The position numbers and the translations under genes were made by a program. This document shows positions 9,573-21,371 of a DNA stretch of 64,000 nucleotides, in pieces. The stretch is from Aquanectria penicillioides (Eukaryota; Ascomycota; Sordariomycetes; Hypocreales; Nectriaceae). Location of the stretch: positions 935,001 through 999,000 of the forward strand of contig PYIU01000005.1 of the NCBI GenBank assembly GCA_003415625.1, in the 5' to 3' direction. Numbering within the stretch: the first letter of the stretch is position 1; each line of letters opens with the position of its first letter. Below the pieces are notes generated by a model, which saw only the letters and a program-made list of their open reading frames with translations, ran no database searches and was not told where the DNA came from.

Positions 9573-11342
9573 TTAATCCATCTTGTACCTGATCTTACCT
9601 TATACTGCTCCCTTGGCTTATTCTCCAGTCGAGATGCATTGAAGACATGTGCTGCCTATAGCAAACTAGAAAACATTACATCTCTTATCATACATCGGGT
9701 CTTGAATTCACATATAGTACGAGTGATGTATTCTTGGCGATTTCTAAATCATTCTTTCACCATTTCATTCCAACAAGAATGGACAATACAACAAATAATT
9801 GCCAAGTTCGTGGACCAACGCCATGATCACTTCCAATGTAGGAGTTTTGTGCCTTCTTATTCCTATTTTGTTTGTCTTTGGATTGACTCGACATTTTCCA
9901 CGCAGCAGAGTTGATTGAGGAACTCTACTCCTTGTTGGTGGGAGCCCTTTCGCGCAAATTCTGTACTCGTCGACCAAAATTGGAGTCGCACGGTGGTCGT
10001 GAGTTTGAAAAGGGTTGGCCATGATTCTGTGTTTCGCCCATCGCTTGTTTCGGCTTGTTGGCCCGGTCCTTAGCGAGACGAATCTGATAAAGAACAAATG
10101 CGGCCGACATGTTGTTCATCAACGTTAAGACAATGAGAGAAGATGTTTCATCCGTCTGTAAGCAGTAACGATTTAGCGTCCTCGATTTTAGCCCAAGAGT
10201 GTGTGATTCTGGAGTTAATTTGAGTGCAAGGAGGTGACAAATGGAATGGAATTTAGACAAGTTTTCTCTACGATACTTATGAGCGTTATAAGACATCCAT
10301 GAAACATGCTAGGGATCATCTCTGTACGAGGCACCATGCTCTTGGAGGAGTCGTAACTGTCGGGAACTCGTGACTGTCGGGTCCGCCCTAAACGCACTGT
10401 CAGTTTGGCAGCGCTAATATCAGGGCTATGGACGAATCAGCAGCGATTCGTGCTCCTTTTTTGGGGGGCCCGGACGTTTGCCGTCGTTCCACACAGCCCC
10501 ACGGGCTCCGCGGATGGTCGGAATGTGAACGACAACGCCGAAGCGTCGATAGTTTGTAGTAAATTTTAGACTAGCCCATCAGAACTTGTCTATTCCACGC
10601 CAAAATATGGGTCTTCATTCCTCCGAGTGATAACAATGCTTATTAATTCCGACTCTGCTAATCCCACACGAAACGGATCGACCGGATCGCCCGTTCTACT
10701 TGCTACGAGTTGCCTACTATCAGGCCACCGGTGTCTACCTAATAGAAGCGTTGGAAAAGAATAAATTTCGTTTCAATGACATGTTCTAACCATTCGTGGA
10801 TTAAACGACACAGAACCAGTCTTCAAGTTAGACTCAATGGTACCCGACGGCGGACTAGTTACACATAACTGTAGTAAACTTACTTAAACCGGTCCCGCTG
10901 CACGTTGTCGTCTTAAGCAAACACACTTTATTCCATGCCCAAATACAAACTACTGATAAGGTTACTGTTAATCATTTCCCCAGATCAGGACCCATGGACC
11001 CAAAATCTCATGATGACGGAAGGAAGTTCTGCTCTTTGGTGCTGAAATTGAAAAGACAATGCTATTTTCATCCTAGGGCGAAATATACGCACCGCTCGGT
11101 TACGAGTACAAGTACGTCACTTCCCCAAAACAGGTTATACATGTGAAAACATTTACCAATTGGCCTACAGAAGGTCATTTACCGACATATTCCACCGTAC
11201 ATAAGAGAAGTAAGCCGGGGTATGCCCGGACGCACTCCGGAGCTACTTCGGCACAAGTGAATGTCTCTCCCATCGACTGAACAAGCCTGGATTTCCAATT
11301 ACCAATTTCCTGCTTCCAACTCCAATCAGCGCTACAATTACA
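9573..11342. other. Gene-free spacer
   Basis: This 1.77-kb stretch has no convincing gene. A minus-strand frame around 9925-10296 has a protein-like composition, with a short hydrophobic patch, but no start context or family match I can name. It may be a decayed fragment. Confidence 0.4.
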
Positions 11343-12179
11343 ATGGCCTCGACAGCAGCCCGCACATTCCTTGAGTTTCAACGCAATGCAAAACTTTTTT
11401 CTCTTGCAACTAAAGTGATATCTATTCATCCCTTTAATTCCCTTGAGGAAACGAATCGCCAACTCTTCAAAGATGGCGGTGATGAACACTATGCTGTTGT
11501 CACGGAAAAAACGATATTCCATCCTCAGGGTGGTGGCCAGCCTTCCGATGTTGGTGTAATCACCAGCTCCTCAGGAGGTTTCTTCAATGTATTATCCGCA
11601 AGAATGGATTCTGTGCGCGATGGACAGGTCTTGCACTTTGGAAGTTTTGCCTCCAAACCGTCCTCACCAGATGCCAGCGGTATTTTCAAAGACGGCGACA
11701 ATGTTGAGCAAGCCATCGATGTTGAAAAGCGACTTCTTCATTCCCGGTTACACACGGCCGGCCATGTACTGGGCTCTGCCGTCAGGCATCTCCTTGAAAA
11801 GGAGATCGAAGGGTTTGATGAGCTCAAGGCATCTCATTTTCCTGGCTCTGCGTCCTGCGAATTTCAGGGTCTCATTGATGGCAAATGGAAAGATCCAATC
11901 CAATCCAAACTCAACGAGTTTATTGACGCCAAGATGCCCGTTGAAGTCGATTGGTGGGACGAGGAAGATTTCCGAAAGCACGGATTAGAGCGGCTGATCC
12001 CAGACCGCAGTCTCGCTCCCCCTGGAGAAAAGTTTCGCGTTGTTAAGATTATCGGGGCCGAAGTGTATCCCTGTGGAGGAACCCATGTGGACACTACCGA
12101 CTTGTGTGGCGAAACGAGAGTGAAGAAAATTTCGAGGAGTAAGGGAATGTCAAAAGTCAGTTATGTATGTATTGGATGA
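11343..12179 (+). CDS. AlaX-like trans-editing protein (alanyl-tRNA synthetase editing domain)
   Basis: Predicted 278-residue single-exon protein related to the free-standing AlaX proteins, which hydrolyse Ser-tRNA(Ala) or Gly-tRNA(Ala) and so prevent mistranslation. Two features support it. The barrel-like N-terminal half carries FHPQGGGQPSDVG (about residues 59-71). The second half carries the SAD zinc site: HTAGH (H137 and H141) and PCGGTH (C244 and H248). All four expected zinc ligands are present, so it is probably active. The N-terminal approximately 20 residues are Ala/Arg/Phe-rich and could be a weak mitochondrial targeting segment. The gene converges on the MFS transporter that follows. 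Confidence 0.85.
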   Translation: MASTAARTFLEFQRNAKLFSLATKVISIHPFNSLEETNRQLFKDGGDEHYAVVTEKTIFHPQGGGQPSDVGVITSSSGGFFNVLSARMDSVRDGQVLHFGSFASKPSSPDASGIFKDGDNVEQAIDVEKRLLHSRLHTAGHVLGSAVRHLLEKEIEGFDELKASHFPGSASCEFQGLIDGKWKDPIQSKLNEFIDAKMPVEVDWWDEEDFRKHGLERLIPDRSLAPPGEKFRVVKIIGAEVYPCGGTHVDTTDLCGETRVKKISRSKGMSKVSYVCIG

Positions 12180-12850
12180 GGCAATGGCATCATATAAGAT
12201 CGAAGATACCCGTAGACTTTTACTAGGCTAGGGATAGATAATGGGGATTGCGGTCACGGGACATTCCCGTTGATGAAGGATTGTATCCATTCTAAGACTA
12301 AGATAGAATTCATTTGCTCCCAGATTCCGAGGTTGATTTTTGTTTTTTCCGTTTGCTTTATTTACAAACTTTGTTGCTATTTACTCGCGCATTTCATTCA
12401 TTGGTTAGTCAGTAAGAGCAAGTCCGACAGGAAACCCCTCACTTTCAATTTTATTGGCAGACATATTAAAGAGCATTGCCAATGCATACCACTTTGTCAA
12501 TATTAGTACGCATCGATAGGAATATATCTTCAACATCTTTAATTCTCATCAGTTTCCGCGAAAGTTTAAAACCACCTGGAGATAGACAGTTCTCGTTTTT
12601 GACCTGTCTAGCTAAACTTGAGTCTGATCTGCATACTCTTCCCTGTACGGGAAATCTAATAGAACCCCGCTTCCTGATCAGTCCAACAACCTCTGCTCGA
12701 ACAAATTCAAGTTTGGATATGATGAAATTCCCAAATCACATCTCTTTTTTATAAGCCATAGCTGTGGGTAAATGCCAAGCATTCAGCATATCCTTCGTTC
12801 CAGGTCAGTATGCTACGCATATGACTCTTAATTGCACCCATCTTTTCTCA
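12180..12850. other. Convergent intergenic spacer
   Basis: This 671-bp region lies between two genes that point towards each other, so it should hold both 3' ends. I see nothing else in it. Confidence 0.45.
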
Positions 12851-14346
12851 TTACAAGACAGCTCGCCAGTCATTTTTATTGAGAATGATGCGGAGCGCGA
12901 CCATAAAGATGAGGGTCAACGTGAAACAGAGTCCAGAAAAGAGCTGGACTCCCAAATAATGCCCAGAATGGCCCAAAATTGCCCCGGCTATGGGAGAACC
13001 AATTAGTGAGCCAATGCCCTTGAGAAAAGCCACCATTCCCAAGCGTGTGCCCAGGAGACTCAAATCAGTGGTGAATGATGTCAACACGACCGGAGCGACC
13101 GCCACAAGACTTCCAGAGAAGAACCCATAAAACACAGAGAAGGAAATGTTTCCAGAACCTGATTGTACGGCAGCCCAGGAAAAGGTGACAATGGCAGTAG
13201 ATGCGGTAATAAACACAAAGGTATTAACGGACCCAATTCTGTCAGAAATCATGGCAAGAATGATTCGGCCGGGAATCGATGCGGCGTTGAGGATTGCAAC
13301 AAGATAAAGGGCTACGTCTTGACCTTGCATACCATGCGTGAGGGCGTACATCTGGAGATAAAAGACCGGTACGAACCACGCGACGTTGCTGAAAAAGATG
13401 CCAATAGTGTAAGTTGTGTATGATGGGCTTTCGAATGCCGAGGGATCTATGAGTGATCGAAGTCCCGTAAACCGCCTACCTCCTTGCTGTTTTGGACGCA
13501 AGACTGCCATTGAAAAGCAACACATGGCAAGAGAAATGAATCCCAGAACGCGAACTGTCCATGGAAACCCAATCTTGGGCTGAAGGCCTTGGAATATTAG
13601 GGGATATATTGTGCCGCCTAGGCAACTTCCAACAGTGGCAGTGCTCATTGCTCGAGCACGCCGAGCCTTGAAATAAGTAGGAATAATTGCGATAGAGGGA
13701 ATGGACAAGAAGCTGGTGCCTAGGCCCACACAGACGGCGTGGGCGAGCATGATCTGCCAATAAGAATGGCACAGGCTGGTCATCATGAAGCCAAAGACAA
13801 CGAGGAATGTGCCCGTCACAAGCAAAGCGCGATAGTGGCCCGCATCGTAAAGAGGTCCGATGATGAGTCCAACAGACATCAATAAAAACATCTGGATCGA
13901 ACCAATCCAAGATATGGCAGACGAGGACATGTTGCTCAGGAGATGGTTCTCATAGTAGGTCTGAAACACACCAAAAGTGTTGATAAGGCCCCTGTTTGAA
14001 AAGGATGTGAGTATTTCAATGCAGAAAAATCAATGCGATGACGAAAAGCATACAAACTATTCCAGTATAAACAAAAGCAACCGGCAACTTGAAGCCACGC
14101 TAAAGTGCCTCCCTCGACATCCTTGCCAGGTGTTTCCACGGGAGGGTTCGTTGGAACTTGAGGGACGGGCTCAGACTTTTCCTCCGAAAAATTTGGTTCC
14201 TTCTCGAAAGCATCATTGTTTGAAAGGTCTAAGAACTTCTTCTCAGTTTGGTTGGAGATACCCATAGTCTCCTCTCTGGCGCTAACCGTGACCGCCTCTG
14301 AACCGCTCCTCTCCTCAGAGCCGGTCGTCGACCCTGGACCTGTCAT
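12851..14346 (-). CDS. MFS monocarboxylate-type transporter
   Basis: Predicted 477-residue membrane protein of the fungal monocarboxylate-porter-like MFS group (MCH type). Exon 1 is 14054-14346 and exon 2 is 12851-13991. The 62-nt intron (GTATGC...CAG) restores WNSLGLINTFGVFQTYYENH, the hallmark of the first membrane segment and loop in this group. A charged N-terminal tail of about 75 residues rich in Glu and Ser precedes about 12 membrane segments. Family members are annotated as monocarboxylate or riboflavin transporters, but many do not carry monocarboxylates, so the substrate is open. The start ATG at 14346 begins MTGPGSTTG and is the first in frame after the upstream non-coding region. 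Confidence 0.85.
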
Positions 14347-15788
14347 GTCGGCGAGGCTGCAGACACGAGCATACTCAATAGGGTAATATTCTTCGGGCGC
14401 CCACCTGGGGTAACATGCTAATACAGAGGAACAAGAAATAGCCAGCCCTGAAGGCGATTGCAATCGTTGATATTGGATAATTTTACAACTCCCGTTTCCC
14501 ATTGCCGTCCTATCGTCACCTGACCTAGTCAACGGAAATAGCCCGGTTTCCTGTTCTTTTGTCCCACTTTTGATGCACCAAGGTCCGGGTATCTCGGATA
14601 TCCAATGATTCCCCCCACTCTTGTGAGCTCGTCATCTTCTGCGGAAGAGTCTTTTCCCCGGGTTCGTGCATTGCGTGCAGTGGCAGTTCAGATTTCCAGA
14701 TGCTGCTGCAGGCATTTGGCCCTCCGTTTCCGTTCAACAAGATGCACCCCGGATCTGTAGGCAAACCTAATAAGATGGCCCATCATTATTGGCAGCCGTC
14801 ACGTCGGGTCACGTCTTAGTCTGAGGAATCTCAATCGGGCAACTTGCAACTCAAAGCCTGACTATATTTATTAACGCGGCGACTTAACTTAGTAGCCGTC
14901 AAGGACGGAAGGTTTTACAACCAGTAGTCGTTATTTTTATTAATTAGAATTTAAACTCCTCATTCCGTGGCGCCTTTATACCATAATACAGCCCAAGCAG
15001 TTCAACGTAGATCTTTCCGCACGAGTCAGGCTACACCCAAGAATAGAGGGTCAGGGCAACCAAGGCCATCATACCCACTAGACCGATCGGAGCTATAATC
15101 GGAGCATTGCTAACCAATCCTGTGGCCTCAGAATTCCCACTAGAGATAGTTTGCGCTGCATCCGTAGAGTTGCCTGGACTCGGTATCTTGGACAGCTTTT
15201 GCTTTTTTTCTTTTTTTTTCCTTTTTTCCCCGCTAAAACTACCATTAGTTCCGTGACTGGGGCTTCTCAAATCAATGCATTTACTAATTACCAAGCAGCT
15301 GGGAAATGACTGGGGCGGCTCGACGGCCGTGTTCCATCGTGCCAGTTTGAAGGGAGCACCCTCGGGCCGGAGCCTGACTGCCGTGATCGTTTATCCAAGC
15401 TCGGCAGTGGCTAGAGATGAAACAAAATGATTTACAAAAAAATTAAAGTTCCAATGGCTGATCCATTATTGGGTTTATTATTCGTTGAGAAATGATGAAT
15501 ACCATAGGTCCGGAATGTTTACCTTCGGGAACATGCCGCCGTCCAAGGCGCAATCATCGGTCCACCACCCGCCGAACCAAGTGAGGACTCGAGCAGGCTG
15601 AGGCTCACCACCAAGCTCACCGTCGAAATGCTGCAAAATTTTGAGACTATCAGGAATAATTGAATTCCAGAAGGCTCGGCGCGTCAGAATTCTTCATCTC
15701 CGGCTGTCTTATTTCCACTCATGCATCTTGTCCCAAAATGGCAGGCTGGCTATGCTGCCAGCTGCAGAAGAAATGAACAGAGCTCATA
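14347..15788. other. Gene-free spacer
   Basis: This 1.44-kb stretch has no convincing gene. A short minus-strand ORF (15031-15294) has a Lys-rich segment and a hydrophobic C-terminus but no recognisable family. The region is partly AT-rich. Confidence 0.4.
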
Positions 15789-15820
15789 CCGTAAAAACTC
15801 AGCAAATTCGACCCCCTTAG
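15789..15820 (+). repeat. Left terminal inverted repeat of the MITE-like element
   Basis: This 32-bp arm pairs with 15913-15944 with a single mismatch at the run of C residues. Confidence 0.8.
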
Positions 15821-15912
15821 TTTCTTCAGGAAAGTGCAGGAAAAAGTACACACAATCAATTATGTGGCGGAGAACTTTCTTTTTATTGCAAAAGAAGGAG
15901 ATCCCGTCGACG

Positions 15913-15944
15913 CTAAGGTGGTCGAATTTGCTGAGTTTTTACGG
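15913..15944 (-). repeat. Right terminal inverted repeat of the MITE-like element
   Basis: Reverse-complement partner of the left arm. It ends GAGTTTTTACGG. Confidence 0.8.
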
Positions 15945-17435
15945 ACTACGGTACAAGATACAAGAATGTGACTAATGGGGCAAAAACGTGCAGTAGTCGA
16001 GAGAGATCAGCTGCCGGGGGCACTCCCGTCATCCCATGTCAGCGGCGTCATGGCGGCCACAATGCCAATACTTTGTCGCCTCCTAAACTTGGGCGGCAGG
16101 GTTGATCCCGCGGCCGCCGTTGGACGCTGGCGGCACCGAGGCTTTGCATTGTTCTCAGGTCGAGTTCGGCGAATGGCGCCCGGCAATCTCCTCGGCCATT
16201 ATTGCTTCCTTACAGCAACGCCGCAGCAGTCTTTGAATAGCAGCGGGTTTCACTGTTCTCCCTTGCCTGCCAACCGCCAATAAACTGCGCCTTATGCGAC
16301 GTCCCTCGCGTTCAATGGCCCAACGAGTGGATGGGGTAAATGCCAGTCGGAAAACCCGGAGGCCCTCCACCTCGCAACTCCAGAGGCACTAGACGCCAGC
16401 CTCGCAAACTCTGAACGAAAATGGCGGTACAGCAACGGGCCACCGCGTAGCCATCGCGTAGCCCATGATGCTGACCCCCAAATGCTGGGTCTTGGAGAGG
16501 GGGGGGGGGGGGGGGGGGGGGGTGTGTCCTGCTGACATGCGTCCAACGACGCCCTCGTGTCGAGCTGGCGTGTCACGGCGCGGTATTCAGGCCAGCCACA
16601 TTTCCAATTCAGGCTTGCTTCCCTATCTCCGCAGCCAGTCCCATGGTCACGATTTGCTGCAACATCATCTGGCCCAGCGAGTCAACTCCCGCCCTGTCAG
16701 CCAGCCCAAGAGATGCAATCTACCCCGCTTCCGATCCCTGGGTTGAGTCCAGCAGATCGCGCGACCTAGCCGCCCACGGCTGTTGCTTGGGTCAGGCTCA
16801 GGTTGGCGTGTCCCTGTGTCCCTGGGGGCCAGTTGCTCGCCCGCTTGCTGGTCTGCCTACGGAGATACCTATATCAACGTTAGCAGCCATGCATCATGCA
16901 AAACCCCCGTCTAATCCTCTCAACCGGTGGCCTCGTCCTTCTCCCTGAATCGAATCCATCCCCAAAAACACTGGACTTGGAGGTGGTGTGTGCACGGTTT
17001 CTCGCTGGCCGAGCACGGCTCGCATCTTTTTACCAACCATCGTATCCCATCAAGGAAATAGCTTGCTCCGACCAACTTCTTTGTTCTCTTCGAAATGCTT
17101 GGGCCATCTTCTCCGCCTCTTTCCCTTTGCAGTCTGGAATAACTGCTCCCTGCGATTATATTAATGGCTTTCGCTAGCCAGCCCGCTCATTAGACCCTGC
17201 TTCAGCCAGCCAAACATGTCGAATTACCCTATATTCACTCGTCACATCTCACATTGCCTCGATTTATCGCCGCCCTAGCCTCGATTCAATCTGGTATGCA
17301 TATTTTTTGTAAATCTCAACTTTGCTTTTTCATATCGATTCAAGCCGCTTGTTTCAAGATCTAAATACCACGGTACCTTTTTCGATCAGCCGCAACAGAC
17401 GTTGAAGCTCGTCCATATCCCGATCGATCTTTCAA
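15945..17435. other. Gene-free spacer with poly-G tract; GPCR promoter and leader
   Basis: This 1.49-kb stretch has no convincing gene. It contains an uninterrupted run of G. The distal part is pyrimidine-rich and reads as a fungal promoter and long 5' leader for the receptor gene. Confidence 0.45.
16499..16522 (+). repeat. Homopolymer run of 24 G
   Basis: Twenty-four consecutive G residues. Such runs can form G-quadruplexes and are prone to sequencing error, so the length may not be exact. Confidence 0.9.
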
Positions 17436-18858
17436 ATGTCAACCACTCAAGCATCCCCCTCGGGGGATAGAGACCTACATTCTTTGAGCATTGTAGAGCG
17501 TGTGGGCTCTGTGTTTTCGCTCCTAGGATGTATCTTCATCATCACCACGTTTTGCTCTTCCAAGGCTTTCCATAAGCCCATCAATCGACTCGTCTTTTAC
17601 GCATCCCTCGGTAATGGCATGGTCAACATTGGTACATTGATGGCGACATCATATGTGGGCTCTCCAAACTCGGTCGGATGTCAACTTCAAGCGTTCTTGA
17701 TTCAGATGTAAGCTTTGTTCCTTTACTGGACACCGAATCCCACTAACACTCTCCATAGGCTGATGCCTGCGGATGCCTTATGGACTCTGGCCATGGCAAT
17801 CAATGTCTATCTCACCTTCTATCACAAATACGACGCTGCTGCTTTGCGGAGAATGGAACTCATTTATCTCATCTCCTGCTACGGTATCCCGTTCATCCCA
17901 GCAATTACATACGTGTTTGTCAAAGACGGTAGTGGCCACCGCGCATATGGAGATGCAGGCTTGTGGTGCTGGGTGTCCAAGCCATGGGGAGTATGGCGAA
18001 TATTCACTTTTTATGGCCCTATTTGGTACGTTGACCTGGATATCCTATCGCTTCCCTTCAACTGATTGTTTCAGGCTTGTAATCTTGTGTACCCTCTTCA
18101 TATATATTCGTACCGGAGGCACCATCTACCGAAATCGTAAACAGCTACGACATTTCAGCCGCACAGACCTCGAAACAATCACAACCACCTCAACATGGGT
18201 CAAGACAACAGAGGTTCGAGTAATGTCTGAAGCTCTCGGGAAGAATCAGAGCATGCCTTCGGTATCACTATACTCGCGGGAGCACCGCGGGTCGACTAGC
18301 AGCTCGGGACTACCTAGAACCCCGACCGCTGCCTACTCTGTCAGCATCACTGCCAACAAACCTGTGGAACAAACCCCACCTAGTGAGCCAGTGTTTTCTG
18401 TATCAGAAAATGTGTTGGCAAATACGACCAGCACGCAGGCGTCAATCCCGTCTGCTGCAGCACGCCGGCACATAAGCCGTTCTGAATGGTCGTACGCCAA
18501 GTGCGCCTTATTATTCTTTACTGCCATGTTCATCACATGGATTCCATCAAGTGCAAACAGAGTTTACTCTGTTGTGCACCAAAACCAGTCATCGATCGCT
18601 CTCGAGTACATGAGCGCAACCGTGCTGCCTTTGCAGGGCTTCTGGAACGCTGTGATTTACATAGTGACTTCTAGGAAAGCATGTCAAAGATTGTTTGATG
18701 ACATTCGTAGCTTTGGACGAGAAGATATTCTTGAAGCAGTCACATTCACGCGTTTCAGGAGGGCTTGCGGGCAGCAATCTATTCCAGAGGGCCAGGTTAG
18801 TGAAAGCATGACACAGCTGGCAGATGGTTCTCCCGCAGGAAGGACCGTTACTCGGTGA
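17436..18858 (+). CDS. cAMP receptor-like G-protein-coupled receptor (fungal class V type)
   Basis: Predicted 440-residue seven-helix receptor of the plasma membrane. Exons are 17436-17707, 17759-18025 and 18075-18858; introns are 51 and 49 nt. Helix 1 contains SVFSLLGCIFIITTF and helix 2 NRLVFYASLGNGMVNIGTL, the latter typical of Dictyostelium cAR-like fungal receptors (GprH/Crl group). Helices 3 to 5 follow, with CWVSKPWGVWRIFTFYGPIW before helix 5. The third cytosolic loop is long (about 100 residues), Ser/Thr-rich and hydrophilic. Helices 6 and 7 lie in the last third (CALLFFTAMFITWIPSSANR and LPLQGFWNAVIYI). Fungal relatives act in nutrient and developmental sensing through heterotrimeric G proteins and cAMP. 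The ligand is not known for this group. Confidence 0.85.
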
Positions 18859-20192
18859 ACATTGTAACGACTTGGATGACTTTTATGATAATACCAAATT
18901 CAAAATTAGATAATAATTCCATATACTTTCTGACTTCATAAATTAAGATGACCCTGGCTTAGATGACAGAGAAGTAGGTCCTATTTATTGTGTGGTATGA
19001 CGATTTGAATTCATTGTTTGGGCTTGGCAGAGCCGCAACTGCTATTGGGGAATAGTCGTAGTCCGTAGGTTGACTAGATTCGTACACACCTTGCCTAAAA
19101 CGTCTGATCCTTGGAGATGCAGCATTTTGCTCAACTCAACGAGGATTCGTGGACAAGAGATCTCCCCCAGATTTCAACTCGAACCGTGGTATCCGTAATT
19201 AAAAAGCCCGTACCAACAACCCCTGCACGCCTACCCCTTGTGTTGCATGGGAACGGGGCTCATGACACCTCCTAGCCAGGGTGATCATGACAATAGGACG
19301 ACAGCTCCGTACCACTGATCTATCCCACATATTCCCAGTGCATAGGTGAGGTTCGAGGGTTATTATCTGTGTTTCCGATGGGCAGCGGTCAGTCCTGCCC
19401 GACCTCGTCTTACATGGCTTGCGCGCGCGTGTGTCAAGGAGGGGCAGATTTTGTGTCACCTCGCCATACTCCGTACCACTGCATCGATACCTCGGTGAGC
19501 AACCCCTGCCAGACAGAATGACGCCAACAAAGCCCCTGGTATTGTCCCAAAACGATCCACCTTAAAAAGCAACAAATACATATCCGCCTTTCTCAACGTG
19601 CTATGATGCGGCCCATGAACTTCATCATACTTTTGACGCTTCATGAGGGTCACATTTACGTGGCAACATTCGACTTTGCAACTCAGAGACACCCGGATAC
19701 CACCGTGGGAAGCAATCGTAAGCTCGTTCCCCAGAGCGCTCTCCGATAAGTCAATCAACATCACCCGATCTTCTCTGCATCCTAGTACAGTATGGTAGGC
19801 GATGCCCGAATCGCTCTCCTTATCAACATGCGTCTCGGCCCAGAACTTGGTTAGACAAACGGTCAGTGCTCCCCAGACAGGACTTAGTAATCCCGTGCAT
19901 TGTCCAGAAAACTCATTTCTTCGGGAAGCTACCGAATTTTGTTGGCCGTTTTCCAAACCATATGGTGCCACGGAGAAGTAATTCTGCCCTCGCTGACCGC
20001 CCCTAATGGCTCCTGAGGTGACCTGTCTATTGTCTGATCATTGCGTGACACCGTCTTCTCGTTAATCTTTTTATTGCGTGACTCCCTCTTTCTCGTTAAT
20101 CTTTTGTATCTTAAGCCAGTTGAGCTGGTCCTTTTCCCCCAGGTTCTGCATTTTCAGCACACACTACTGTCATCTTTCACATCCTGTTCAAC
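18859..20192. other. Gene-free spacer
   Basis: This 1.33-kb stretch separates the receptor 3' end from the agmatine deiminase promoter. A 171-codon minus-strand ORF (19456-19971) is present but has no recognisable domain and little coding character. I do not call it a gene. Confidence 0.4.
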
Positions 20193-21371
20193 ATGGCGTC
20201 CAGGCATCCCCACACTATAGTGCAGGCACTCCAACGGTTCCCCCGTCCCGCACAATCGGCCCTCCGCAGAGCGTATCGCCCCAGGACAAGCCTAAATATA
20301 ATTAAGAGATCCTTCATTGCACCTAGTTGCGATATAACCCCAGAGGCGATGACAAACCCCCGCTTTTTCATGCCCGCGGAGTGGTCTTCACACGAGCAGA
20401 CTATCACGGTATGGCCGGATCTCAGCTCCACCCAGGACGAGGCTCTCTTGCACGCTGCGCGTGGCGAAGTCTCCGCCATTGCGAACGCAATCGCAAAATT
20501 CCAGCCTGTTACCATGTACACGAGACCAGAGAGTGTCTCAAAGGCCAAGGGCACCGTCGCGGACAACGTCAGCGTCGTTGGTCTCGAGGCGAACCAGTTG
20601 TGGGTTCGTGACACTGGCCCAGTGATCGTCAAGGACGTGCACAAAGGCGTGACTTCCGGACTTGCCCTGAACTTCAACTACTGGGGCGGCAAGGCTCCCC
20701 GCGAGGGAGATGAGTTTGTTGCGGAGAAGATTCTTAGTTCGATGGGATACCCAGTCTACGTTGCCCCGTTTGAGACAGAGGGCGGCGCCATCGATGTTGA
20801 CGGCGAGGGTACGCTCTTGGCTACCGAGAGCTCGATACTAAACTCGAACCGAAACCCAGGAGTTGAGAAACAACAGCTTGAGGAACACTTCAAGAACACT
20901 TTCGGAGCCACCAAGACAATCTGGCTTCCAGGACTCAAGGGCTTCGAGTCCACAGACTACCACATCGACGCTTTTGCGCGTTTTCTGAAGCCAGCCACCG
21001 TTATGCTGAGCAAGCCTTCGGAGCACGCCCCCAGATCAGTTTTCAACGCATATGAGGAAGCCAAGGAGATTCTCAGCCAGGAGACCGACGCTAATGGCCG
21101 ATCATTGGAGGTTCTGGAGCTTCTCGAGCCCAGCCTCAAGGACATCCCCGGGCCACACTACGACACAACCGTTACTTCCTACATCAACTTCCTCATGGTA
21201 AATGGTGGAATTCTCATCCCAAGATTCGGAGTCAGCGAGACCGACAACCCTGCGCTCTCCTTCTTCCGCAAACAGTTCCCCGACAGAGAAGTCGTCCAAG
21301 TCGACATCAACGCTCTGCCAAGGATGGGAGGCGGCATCCACTGCGCGACACAGCAAATCCCCAACTATTGA
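20193..21371 (+). CDS. Agmatine deiminase family protein (peptidyl-arginine deiminase-like fold)
   Basis: Predicted 392-residue single-exon enzyme that should convert agmatine to N-carbamoylputrescine and ammonia, feeding putrescine synthesis. The guanidino-modifying fold and active site are clear: MPAEWSSHEQTITVWP near residue 60, LWVRDTGP (about 136-143), NFNYWGGK (about 161), ETEGGAIDVDGEGT (about 195-207), the catalytic His in DYHIDAFARF (H257), and the nucleophilic Cys in GGGIHCATQQ (C384). All key residues are present. The first approximately 50 residues are rich in Arg, Ala and Pro with few acids and are outside the core fold, so this could be a mitochondrial targeting peptide. An internal Met just before the fold (about residue 53) is an alternative start. 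Neighbouring genes give no pathway hint. Confidence 0.88.
   Translation: MASRHPHTIVQALQRFPRPAQSALRRAYRPRTSLNIIKRSFIAPSCDITPEAMTNPRFFMPAEWSSHEQTITVWPDLSSTQDEALLHAARGEVSAIANAIAKFQPVTMYTRPESVSKAKGTVADNVSVVGLEANQLWVRDTGPVIVKDVHKGVTSGLALNFNYWGGKAPREGDEFVAEKILSSMGYPVYVAPFETEGGAIDVDGEGTLLATESSILNSNRNPGVEKQQLEEHFKNTFGATKTIWLPGLKGFESTDYHIDAFARFLKPATVMLSKPSEHAPRSVFNAYEEAKEILSQETDANGRSLEVLELLEPSLKDIPGPHYDTTVTSYINFLMVNGGILIPRFGVSETDNPALSFFRKQFPDREVVQVDINALPRMGGGIHCATQQIPNY

Larger units (their letters stand above)
15789..15944. mobile_element. MITE-like non-autonomous DNA element
   Basis: Two long inverted repeats bound a 156-bp unit. The left arm (15789-15820) begins CCGTAAAAACTCAGCAAATT. The right arm (15913-15944) is its reverse complement over 32 bp with one mismatch. 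The central approximately 92 bp have no coding capacity. Size and structure fit a miniature inverted-repeat transposable element mobilised by a Tc1/mariner-like or other cut-and-paste transposase. I cannot see a clean target-site duplication: flanks are CATA on the left and ACTACGG on the right. The right flank carries a second partial copy of the terminus (TACGG), as if an excision or slippage footprint extends it. No transposase gene is in the window. Confidence 0.75.

Noticed and set aside
19456..19971. 171-codon minus-strand ORF
   Set aside because: No domain, no matching exon partners and an ordinary non-coding look; kept only as a note in the spacer entry.
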